This document shows, in pieces, positions 7,119 through 12,410 of a stretch of 12,410 bases of DNA. This DNA is from Phycisphaerae bacterium (GTDB lineage Bacteria; Planctomycetota; Phycisphaerae; UBA1845): the NCBI GenBank assembly GCA_029260195.1, contig JAJDDS010000472.1:1-12410 (forward strand). The letters are read 5' to 3'. The notes below the pieces were generated by a model. The model had not been told where the DNA came from and ran no database searches. It worked only from the letters and a program-made list of their open reading frames with translations. Position numbers and translations under genes: made by a program. Position 1 is the stretch's first letter. Each line of letters starts with the position of its first letter.

Positions 7119-9209
7119 TCAGGCGGCTGAGTGGTCCTTCTTGGAGTCTTCGACGATCCGCTGCTGGACATTGGAGGGCACCTGCTCGTAGTGGGAGAGC
7201 TCCATCATGTAGCTGCCCTGTCCGCCGGTGATGCTGGAGAGGCGGGAGTGGTAGTCGGAGACCTCAGCCAGCGGGACGGTGGCTTTGAGAACAGCCATCT
7301 GTCCCGGCAGCATCTCTTGCCCGATGGGGTGTCCGCGGCGTGACGCTAGATCACCCTGTAGATCGCCTAGATTTTCGACCGGGGCGGTTACCTCGATGTG
7401 TACGATCGGTTCGAGGAGGATCGGCTTTGCCTTCATGAACCCTTCCCTGAAGGCGCCGCGACCGGCGACCTGAAAGGCGATGTCCTTGCTGTCGACGGGG
7501 TGAGTCTTTCCGTCGATGAGTTCGACCTTGACGTCGACGATCGGGTAGCCGGCGAGGACGCCCTCGATCATTTGGGCCTTGACGCCCTTGTCGACACTGG
7601 GACGGAAAGACTGGTCGATGGCGCCGCCGAAGATCTTGTCGACGAACTCGTACCCGGCGCCGCGCTCATTGGGCTCGACGTTGATGATGACGCGTCCGAA
7701 CTGCCCGGCGCCGCCCGTTTGCTTCTTGTGGGTGTATTCGATGTCACGGGCACTAGCGGTGATGGTCTCGCGGTAGGGGATTTTCGGCGGGTGAGTATCG
7801 ACCTCGGCCTTGTAATGGGTCATGAGCTTGTGCATGTAAGTCCGCAGATGAACGTCGCCTATACCCCGAATGACGGTTTCGTTGGTGGCTGCGTTGCGAT
7901 CAAGCTGGAAACAGGGATCCTCGTCGGCGAAACGCTTGAAGGCGGCGGCGATCTTGTCCTCGTCGCCACGGGTCTTTGAACTGATCGCGAGGGCGAACAT
8001 CGGCGAGGGGGTCTTGGGTATCTGGATCGTGCCGCCGGCGCCGGTAAAAAGGACGTCTCCGAGGTGTACGTCGATCTTCGCAAGCGCGATGATGTCTCCC
8101 GGTCCGGCTTCGGCGAGGTCGATGTGTTCGCCGCCGTGCATACGGTAGATCTGTCCGGGGCGAATGCCCTTTCTCTCGGTCAGGGTGTGCAAAGAGGTGT
8201 CAGACCGAAGCGCCCCGCTGTGGATTCGGATGTAGGCGTACCGGATGTTGCTGCGTGCATCGCTGCCGATCTTGAAAACCTGGCCGACGAAATCGGGGCC
8301 GGCTGGATCGATCTCGGTGGACTCGTCTTCGTTGACGAGCGACCTTCTCAACCCGTTGACCGGACAGGGCGCGTAGTTGACGACGGCGTTCATGAACGCG
8401 TTGACGCCGGCGTCGGTGCGTGCACTGGTGAAAACGATCGGAACGAGTTCGCCTTTGGCGACGGAGAGCGCGGCGTACCTGCGCACTTCGTCGTCCGACA
8501 CCTCGCCGCCGAGGTACTTCTCCATCAGCGCGTCATCGGCACCGACGACTGCTTCCACTGCCGCGGTATGCGCCTCCTCGAGATCGCCGAAGTCGGGCGA
8601 ACCCGACCCGCCGAGGCAAGGTATGACATCCTTCCCCCCGCCGGTGGGCAGGTTGACGGGCAGGCATTGTGGGCCGAAGTTCTCCTGTACATGTTCTACG
8701 ACCTCGGCTGGATTGACGTTGTCCGCGTCAATCTTGTTCACCACCACGATCACTCCGATACCATACTCCCGGGCGCGCGCGTACATCTTGCGGGTGTTGA
8801 CCTCGATGCCCGCCACCGCTGAGACCAGCAGCACGGCTGTCTCAGCCGCAGCGAGGGGCGGGATGGCGTGGCCACAGAAATCGCTGAGGCCCGGCGTGTC
8901 GATCATGTTGATATGTGTATCGTTGTGCGTGAACGAGCAGGTCGCAGCCTGGTGCGAGTGGCGTTTTTCCTTTTCCTCATCGGTGTAGTCTAGAAATGAG
9001 GTGCCGTCATCGACGCTGCCGCGGCGGGTGGTCGCTCCAGCGGCGTGTAGGCAGGCCTCGGCCAGCGATGTTTTACCGGCGCCTCCGTGCCCGACCAATA
9101 CGATGTTTCGGATCGCTTCCGGGTTCAATGCTTGGTACTCCCGATCATCAAGTAGCGAATAACCAAAACCGAGTTCCGGATCATAGCGGAAGGAGCCGAC
9201 GGTGACCAC
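7119..9209 (-). CDS. EF-G-like translational GTPase (divergent EF-G paralogue)
   Basis: The full EF-G architecture is present in 696 aa from GTG 9209: G domain with P-loop GHGGAGKTS (40-48), DTPG (104-107), NKID (158-161) and TSA (261-263); domain II about 305-393; domain III about 400-473; domain IV about 474-597 with HKKQTGGAGQFGRV and a tip loop keeping His570; domain V about 598-690. The usual switch I RGIT segment reads EKRHSHQAAT, and the DTPGH catalytic His is Leu108. This fits the EF-G-like/EF-G2 subgroup rather than the main fusA, so it may be a translocation paralogue or ribosome-associated factor. GTPase competence is uncertain. The N-terminus is about 25 residues longer than usual; a TTG at 9128 gives a more typical 669-aa product. 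GTG 9209 has GAGG 8 nt upstream, and an in-frame TGA lies two codons before it. The gene is transcribed divergently from the rhodanese operon. Confidence 0.95.
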   Translation of the reverse strand: MVTVGSFRYDPELGFGYSLLDDREYQALNPEAIRNIVLVGHGGAGKTSLAEACLHAAGATTRRGSVDDGTSFLDYTDEEKEKRHSHQAATCSFTHNDTHINMIDTPGLSDFCGHAIPPLAAAETAVLLVSAVAGIEVNTRKMYARAREYGIGVIVVVNKIDADNVNPAEVVEHVQENFGPQCLPVNLPTGGGKDVIPCLGGSGSPDFGDLEEAHTAAVEAVVGADDALMEKYLGGEVSDDEVRRYAALSVAKGELVPIVFTSARTDAGVNAFMNAVVNYAPCPVNGLRRSLVNEDESTEIDPAGPDFVGQVFKIGSDARSNIRYAYIRIHSGALRSDTSLHTLTERKGIRPGQIYRMHGGEHIDLAEAGPGDIIALAKIDVHLGDVLFTGAGGTIQIPKTPSPMFALAISSKTRGDEDKIAAAFKRFADEDPCFQLDRNAATNETVIRGIGDVHLRTYMHKLMTHYKAEVDTHPPKIPYRETITASARDIEYTHKKQTGGAGQFGRVIINVEPNERGAGYEFVDKIFGGAIDQSFRPSVDKGVKAQMIEGVLAGYPIVDVKVELIDGKTHPVDSKDIAFQVAGRGAFREGFMKAKPILLEPIVHIEVTAPVENLGDLQGDLASRRGHPIGQEMLPGQMAVLKATVPLAEVSDYHSRLSSITGGQGSYMMELSHYEQVPSNVQQRIVEDSKKDHSAA
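9126..9141 (-). promoter_or_regulatory. Alternative ribosome binding site and TTG start for the EF-G-like gene
   Basis: On the minus strand GGAG (plus 9138-9141) lies 9 nt before TTG (plus 9126-9128). Translation would read MNPEAIRNIVLVGHGG, which matches the usual short N-terminus of EF-G proteins. The longer GTG start at 9209 adds 27 residues with no recognisable domain. The sequence alone does not settle which is used. Confidence 0.4.
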
Positions 9210-9277
9210 ACCTCAGTCCTCGGCCTCGCCAGCTCGCGCCGGCCGGCGTCCGCGGTCATGATTGGGCGCGTGTGTTT

Positions 9278-9301
9278 CCGGGCGGTAACGACCACGCCCG
9301 G
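9278..9301. repeat. Operator-like inverted repeat in the divergent spacer
   Basis: CCGGGCG (9278-9284) and CGCCCGG (9295-9301) are perfect 7-bp arms separated by 10 nt. They end 4 nt before the candidate -35 of the rhodanese operon. The placement suits a regulator site, but a chance GC-rich inverted repeat is also plausible. No regulator is assigned. Confidence 0.3.
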
Positions 9302-9305
9302 TGCA

Positions 9306-9334
9306 TTGACTCGACGCGTCCGCGTTTGGAGAAT
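9306..9334 (+). promoter_or_regulatory. Candidate promoter for the rhodanese-MauE/DoxX operon
   Basis: TTGACT (9306-9311, 5/6 to consensus) and GAGAAT (9329-9334, 4/6) are separated by 17 nt. The start would be near 9341, leaving a leader of about 108 nt that contains the hairpin at 9374-9396 and the T/G homopolymer. It is the best sigma-70-like match I see between 9210 and 9449. Confidence 0.45.
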
Positions 9335-9373
9335 GTGTCGCAGCACCCCATGGTGGCTCGGGGCAGATCGCGC

Positions 9374-9396
9374 AAACCGGGCTTCGGTTTTTTTTT
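9374..9396 (+). terminator. Terminator-like hairpin in the leader of the rhodanese operon (possible attenuator)
   Basis: AAACCG (9374-9379) pairs with CGGTTT (9385-9390) around GGCTT, and T9 (9388-9396) follows. No plus-strand gene lies upstream within the window to be terminated. Given the candidate promoter at 9306-9334, it could end a short leader RNA or act as an attenuator. The stem is short (6 bp, three of them A-T), so efficiency is uncertain. Confidence 0.45.
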
Positions 9397-9407
9397 GGGG
9401 GGGGGGG
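9388..9407. repeat. T9-G11 homopolymer junction upstream of the rhodanese gene
   Basis: Nine T (9388-9396) run directly into eleven G (9397-9407), ending 41 nt before the ATG at 9449. Such tracts slip readily during replication and are also error-prone in sequencing, so the real length may differ or vary. With the chosen start it affects leader structure and spacing, not the reading frame. Confidence 0.9.
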
Positions 9408-9448
9408 CGAAAACGGGATCGGGCGCCTCGAAAGCCCGAAGGACGGTC

Positions 9449-10036
9449 ATGAGAAACACGGCCTTGCAAACACTGGGTATCGTCATCGCTGGGTTGGCGT
9501 TGGGAATCGGCTCGAACGCCGCCCGCACCAAGGGGCATGTGACGTTGGGCAAGAACTACTTCCGCGTTCTGATTCCATCCGCGCTCGACCCGCCGTCCGA
9601 CGAGCCGACGGACATTGCGACGGCGCGATCGGACGGCGGGGACAATGCGCCCAGCAAGCTTCCGCAGCACGGTTTCACACCTTTCTCGCTCGACCAAGCC
9701 GCCGACTTGTTCATGGGGGCTGGATATGCTTCGGGTGAGGCGGTGTTCGTCGACGCCCGCGATATCGAGCATTTCACCGAGGCCCACATCCCCGGCGCTA
9801 TCCACATCGACCGATACAGCTCGGACGAGGGGTTCAACAACGCGGAACAGGCGCTGCGGATGGCCAACGTGATTGTCGTTTACTGCGGCGGTGGCGAGTG
9901 CGAGGACAGCATCTACCTGGCGACGGAGCTGGTCGTGGAACGCATGATCCCCGTGGAGGCCATCCGTCTGTTCGAGAGCGGGATGCAGGCGTGGGAAGGG
10001 GACGGTCTCGAGATCGAAGGGAGCGAAGCGGAATGA
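9449..10036 (+). CDS. Membrane-anchored rhodanese-like domain protein
   Basis: A 195-aa protein. ATG 9449 is chosen because AAGGA (9439-9443) lies 5 nt upstream and an N-terminal hydrophobic segment follows (about 8-22, LGIVIAGLALGIG), consistent with a membrane anchor or signal sequence. Longer in-frame readings run through the poly-T/poly-G tract and look non-coding. The rhodanese fold spans about 76-190: FSLDQAADLF, VFVDARDIEHFTEAHIPGAIHI, and the active-site loop at Cys146 in VVYCGGGECEDS, then IRLFESGMQAW. Cys146 is the expected persulfide cysteine. A second cysteine, Cys151, makes a CxxxxC loop that could support disulfide chemistry. The linker at 45-72 is Asp/Pro/Ser-rich. The stop overlaps the next gene's start (ATGA), so the two are almost certainly co-transcribed and translationally coupled. 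A sulfurtransferase or thiol-redox role is inferred; the substrate is unknown. Confidence 0.9.
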   Translation: MRNTALQTLGIVIAGLALGIGSNAARTKGHVTLGKNYFRVLIPSALDPPSDEPTDIATARSDGGDNAPSKLPQHGFTPFSLDQAADLFMGAGYASGEAVFVDARDIEHFTEAHIPGAIHIDRYSSDEGFNNAEQALRMANVIVVYCGGGECEDSIYLATELVVERMIPVEAIRLFESGMQAWEGDGLEIEGSEAE

Positions 10037-10557
10037 GCCGAGCACCGGAGTTGGCTGTCCGCGCGCCGGTCGAGACGCACGTGGCGATGATCGTCGCGCG
10101 GATAATTGTCGGCGTGGTGTTCATCTGGCTGAGCATCTCGAAAATCGAAAACCCCCACGTGTTCATGAAGCTGCTGCGGGAGTACGAACTGCCGCTGATC
10201 GGATCGAACCACGTGCTGCTCAATCTGACCGCCGTCACGCTTCCCTGGGTCGAGATGCTGTGCGGGATTCTGCTCATCGTCGGGTTCTGGCTAAGGGGGG
10301 CGGCGATTCTGTTGTTCGCGATGCTCATTGGTTTCACCACCGCCGTCGCGGTTCGGGCGATCGGTATCTATCAAGCCGAGACCATCGCGTTTTGCGCGAT
10401 CAAGTTTGATTGCGGGTGCGGGGGTGGCGTCGAGATCCCCATATGCGACAAGCTCCGTGAGAACACAGCCCTGATCGGGTTGTCGCTGATTGCAATGGTG
10501 TCCAACTCGCGGCGGTTCGCGCTGGACGCCCTTTTCACCGGGAAGAGCGGCGAGTAG
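10033..10557 (+). CDS. MauE/DoxX-family redox-associated membrane protein
   Basis: A 174-aa protein whose ATG 10033 overlaps the rhodanese stop by 4 nt. Four hydrophobic segments are visible (about 17-36, 62-85, 87-108 and 145-157), the DoxX/MauE plan. Between the third and fourth lies KFDCGCGGG (Cys127, Cys129), then Cys138 and KLRENTALIGLSL. This matches the CGCxG-to-RN layout I associate with the MauE-type branch. Members are linked to disulfide, thiol or quinone redox steps, such as maturation of methylamine dehydrogenase and DoxD-type thiosulfate oxidation. Coupling to a rhodanese suggests that sulfane sulfur or thiol electrons pass between the two at the membrane; this is inference. No methylamine dehydrogenase genes are nearby, so the mau name is not used. 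Confidence 0.88.
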   Translation: MSRAPELAVRAPVETHVAMIVARIIVGVVFIWLSISKIENPHVFMKLLREYELPLIGSNHVLLNLTAVTLPWVEMLCGILLIVGFWLRGAAILLFAMLIGFTTAVAVRAIGIYQAETIAFCAIKFDCGCGGGVEIPICDKLRENTALIGLSLIAMVSNSRRFALDALFTGKSGE

Positions 10558-10617
10558 CATCCGCCGGCAGGCTCGAATGGCGGCGACACACTGTGTGCGT
10601 GCGTTCATGCCGAACGA

Positions 10618-10699
10618 TGTAGCGCCACCCCTTGTGGGTGGCGAGTTGCGGATCGGACATCGGCACTTGGCGACGCCACCCACAAGGGGTGGCGCTACA
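10618..10699. repeat. REP/BIME-like paired inverted repeat
   Basis: Two perfect 26-bp inverted arms (10618-10643 and 10674-10699) flank a 30-bp spacer. Each arm is itself a hairpin: CGCCACCC (10623-10630), loop CTTGT, GGGTGGCG (10636-10643), and the mirror in the second arm. This is the layout of a bacterial interspersed mosaic element: two REP-type palindromes in opposite orientation in an intergenic space. It lies 60 nt after the MauE/DoxX stop and 50 nt before the aminotransferase start, and could also stabilise or end transcripts. No transposase or RAYT gene is in the window. Confidence 0.9.
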
Positions 10700-10749
10700 A
10701 CAGCGGCGAGCTAGCGACGAGCGACGTCACAGCGAAGGCGGGTGGCCCC

Positions 10750-11931
10750 ATGCATCTATCCCAGCGCGTACAGTCCCTGGCGGAATCCGCGACACTCGCG
10801 GTCACAGCGCGTGCGGCGCAGTTGAAAGCGGATGGCGTTGACGTCATCAGTTTCGGGGCCGGTGAGCCCGACTTCCCAACTCCCCCGCACATCGTCGCCG
10901 CAGGCGCCCAGGCGATGCGCGACGGCCATACCAAGTACTCCAAACCGGCTTCGGGGCTGATCGCCGTGAAGAAGGCGGTGTGCGGCAAACTTCGCCGGGA
11001 GAACGATCTCGAATACGCGCCGGAGCAGATCGTCATCACCGCCGGCGGCAAGAACGCCTGCCACCTGGTTCTGCACGCCATGCTCGATCCCGGCGATGAA
11101 GTTATGATCCCGGTGCCCTATTGGGTAAGCTACCCGGAGATGGTCAAGCTCGCCGGCGGGGTCCCGGTCTTCCTTCCGGGTGATCCGAAGGACGGGTTCC
11201 GCGTCACGCCCGATCAGATTCGCGGCGCGATCACCGACCGGACGCGGATGATGATCCTGAACTCGCCCAGCAATCCGGGTGGGCACATGTACGCCCCCGA
11301 GCAAATCCGAGCCATCGCTGATGTCCTGCAAGATACACGGATCACCGTTTTATCCGACGAAATCTACGATCGGCTGGTCTACGCAGATATGCCCTGCGTC
11401 AGTGTCGCCTCGGTGAGCGACGACGCCTACCAACGGACCATCACGTTGAACAGTGCGTCCAAGACGTACAGCATGACCGGGTGGCGGCTTGGTTGTGTGG
11501 CTGGCCCGACCGATCTGGTCCGCGCGGTGGCCAAGCTACAGTCCCAGAACACGAGCGGCGCGACGACGTTCTCGCAGATCGCCTACGCAGCCGCGCTCGA
11601 CGGGGACCAATCATGCGTCGAGGAGATGCGGGAAGCGTTTCGCGCTCGGGCGCGGTTCATCCACACGCGACTTAATGCCATTCCCGACGTTCAGTGCAAC
11701 GAGCCACAGGGCGCGTTCTACGTGTTCCCCGACGTCAGCGGCACGTACGCCAGGCTGGGGGTGTCGGACAGTCAAGGGTTCGCGACGCGACTGCTGAACG
11801 AAGCCCATGTCGCCGTCGTCCCCGGTTCGGCGTTCGGCATGGATGCCCACGTCCGCCTGTCGTTCGCAACAGGGATGGAACAGATTGAGAAGGGCCTATC
11901 CAGAATGGCTGACTGGATCGCGCGATCCTAA
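10750..11931 (+). CDS. Class I PLP-dependent aspartate-type aminotransferase
   Basis: A complete 393-aa protein of the usual length. It transfers an amino group from aspartate or a related donor to a 2-oxo acid, using pyridoxal phosphate in the cytoplasm. Visible residues: GAGEPDFPTP (36-45); AGGKNACH (98-105), as in bacterial subgroup Ib aspartate aminotransferases; PYWVSYPEM (123-131) with the stacking Trp125; NSPSNPGG (171-178), where the usual SNPTG has Gly for Thr; DEIYDRLVY (203-211) with Asp203 and Tyr206; the Schiff-base lysine Lys238 in SASKTYSMTGWRLG; and the carboxylate-binding Arg369 in HVRLSFA. Some Ib enzymes also use prephenate, so substrate range is open. ATG 10750 has weak GGTGG and AAGG elements 4 and 11 nt upstream. 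It stands alone between the BIME-like repeat and a non-coding stretch. Confidence 0.95.
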   Translation: MHLSQRVQSLAESATLAVTARAAQLKADGVDVISFGAGEPDFPTPPHIVAAGAQAMRDGHTKYSKPASGLIAVKKAVCGKLRRENDLEYAPEQIVITAGGKNACHLVLHAMLDPGDEVMIPVPYWVSYPEMVKLAGGVPVFLPGDPKDGFRVTPDQIRGAITDRTRMMILNSPSNPGGHMYAPEQIRAIADVLQDTRITVLSDEIYDRLVYADMPCVSVASVSDDAYQRTITLNSASKTYSMTGWRLGCVAGPTDLVRAVAKLQSQNTSGATTFSQIAYAAALDGDQSCVEEMREAFRARARFIHTRLNAIPDVQCNEPQGAFYVFPDVSGTYARLGVSDSQGFATRLLNEAHVAVVPGSAFGMDAHVRLSFATGMEQIEKGLSRMADWIARS

Positions 11932-12290
11932 CGGCGCCGTTGGCACCTTTCCGCAGGGGGGCTCCGGCGTCGCGATGGCGAAAGTCGTCGTTCCGCGTCG
12001 GAAACAGCGCGTTTCTCGGAACGGCGACCGCGACAAGTCCGGTGCTATGCGTACCTCGCACATGCCTCCCGCGAGATTCTCAATTTTCTTCTAAAGCTCC
12101 GCGCACTCGGCGAACGGCGAATCGTACGCTGTTGTGAGGCGATGACGTGGCCCGGGGTGGCCACCGCTCGGCGGCAGTAGACAAGTACGGTCGCGGCGCC
12201 CGCCGCCCTCGCTCATGTGGGGATCGGACGACGACGGAGTGTTGTCCATCGTGCAGAGCGTTGATCGCGACGCTGTTCTGCCGGAGGTCG
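11932..12290. other. Non-coding stretch after the aminotransferase
   Basis: No supported gene lies here; open frames on both strands have shadow-like composition. A nested hairpin, GTTCCG (11990-11995)/CGGAAC (12017-12022) enclosing GAAAC (12001-12005)/GTTTC (12011-12015), lies 58 nt after the TAA. A pyrimidine-rich run (TCTCAATTTTCTTCT, 12078-12092) begins about 55 nt further on, too far for a normal intrinsic terminator. A late or Rho-dependent end is possible. Confidence 0.45.
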
Positions 12291-12410
12291 ATGAGAAGCG
12301 TGAATAATGCAACAAAAATCGCAAAGCAAGTTCAGCGGACGCGTGCTTTGTCCGTCCTCGGTTCCGATCCAGCTTGTCGATGGCTGGCCAACAAACCGGA
12401 AATCCTCGAC
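12291..12410 (+). CDS. Possible 5' end of a gene running off the right edge
   Basis: ATG 12291 opens 40 codons with no stop to the window end. It starts MRSVNNATKIAKQVQRTRAL and ends ANKPEILD, an ordinary soluble-protein composition. GGAGG (12283-12287) lies only 3 nt upstream, a short spacing. A competing frame from ATG 12307 is also open to the edge but has no ribosome binding site and a less natural composition. The product is not recognised. Confidence 0.3.
   Translation, partial: MRSVNNATKIAKQVQRTRALSVLGSDPACRWLANKPEILD

Noticed and set aside
9272..9448. Longer N-terminus for the rhodanese protein
   Set aside because: It would translate the T9-G11 tract and a basic, featureless segment; ATG 9449 has a good ribosome binding site and is followed by the membrane segment.

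Overview
The window is a GC-rich bacterial chromosome segment that most resembles a planctomycete, possibly of the Phycisphaerae type. This rests on protein style: very large secreted cysteine-rich proteins with dockerin-like calcium-binding repeats, the CDDGxFCNGxETCD repeat, a GACC...C...C module, a divergent EF-G paralogue, and a rhodanese plus MauE/DoxX pair. Taxonomy is an inference, since no rRNA or marker set is present.

Left half (1-6050, + strand): two large extracellular mosaic proteins lie in tandem. The first is cut by the left edge and ends at 2163. A perfect 12-bp hairpin terminator (2182-2210) separates it from the second (2316-5978, 1220 aa). The second has its own signal peptide, a candidate promoter, a tandem direct repeat in the leader, and a 15-bp-stem terminator after the stop (6013-6050). 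Both carry cysteine-rich repeats, beta-sandwich/cohesin-like regions and dockerin-like EF-hand repeats. The second also contains a 240-bp (80-aa) internal duplication and what looks like an HYR domain interrupted by a cysteine-rich insertion.

Middle: 6051-7118 has no convincing gene. It holds a clear terminator facing the minus strand (6806-6831). Then comes a minus-strand EF-G-like translational GTPase (7119-9209) with non-canonical switch regions.

Right half (+ strand): a 240-bp divergent spacer holds a candidate promoter, a terminator-like hairpin and a T9-G11 homopolymer junction. It leads into a two-gene, ATGA-overlapping operon: a membrane-anchored rhodanese-like protein and a MauE/DoxX-type membrane protein with a CGC motif. 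Together they suggest a membrane thiol/sulfur redox relay. A REP/BIME-like 26-bp inverted repeat pair (10618-10699) separates this operon from a complete class I aspartate-type aminotransferase (10750-11931). The last ~480 bp are mostly non-coding; a possible gene start at 12291 runs off the window.

I did not find a clear new defence, CRISPR or mobile system. The least ordinary signals are the modular secreted proteins, the homopolymer/attenuator region ahead of the rhodanese operon, the BIME-like repeat, and the EF-G paralogue lacking the catalytic His.
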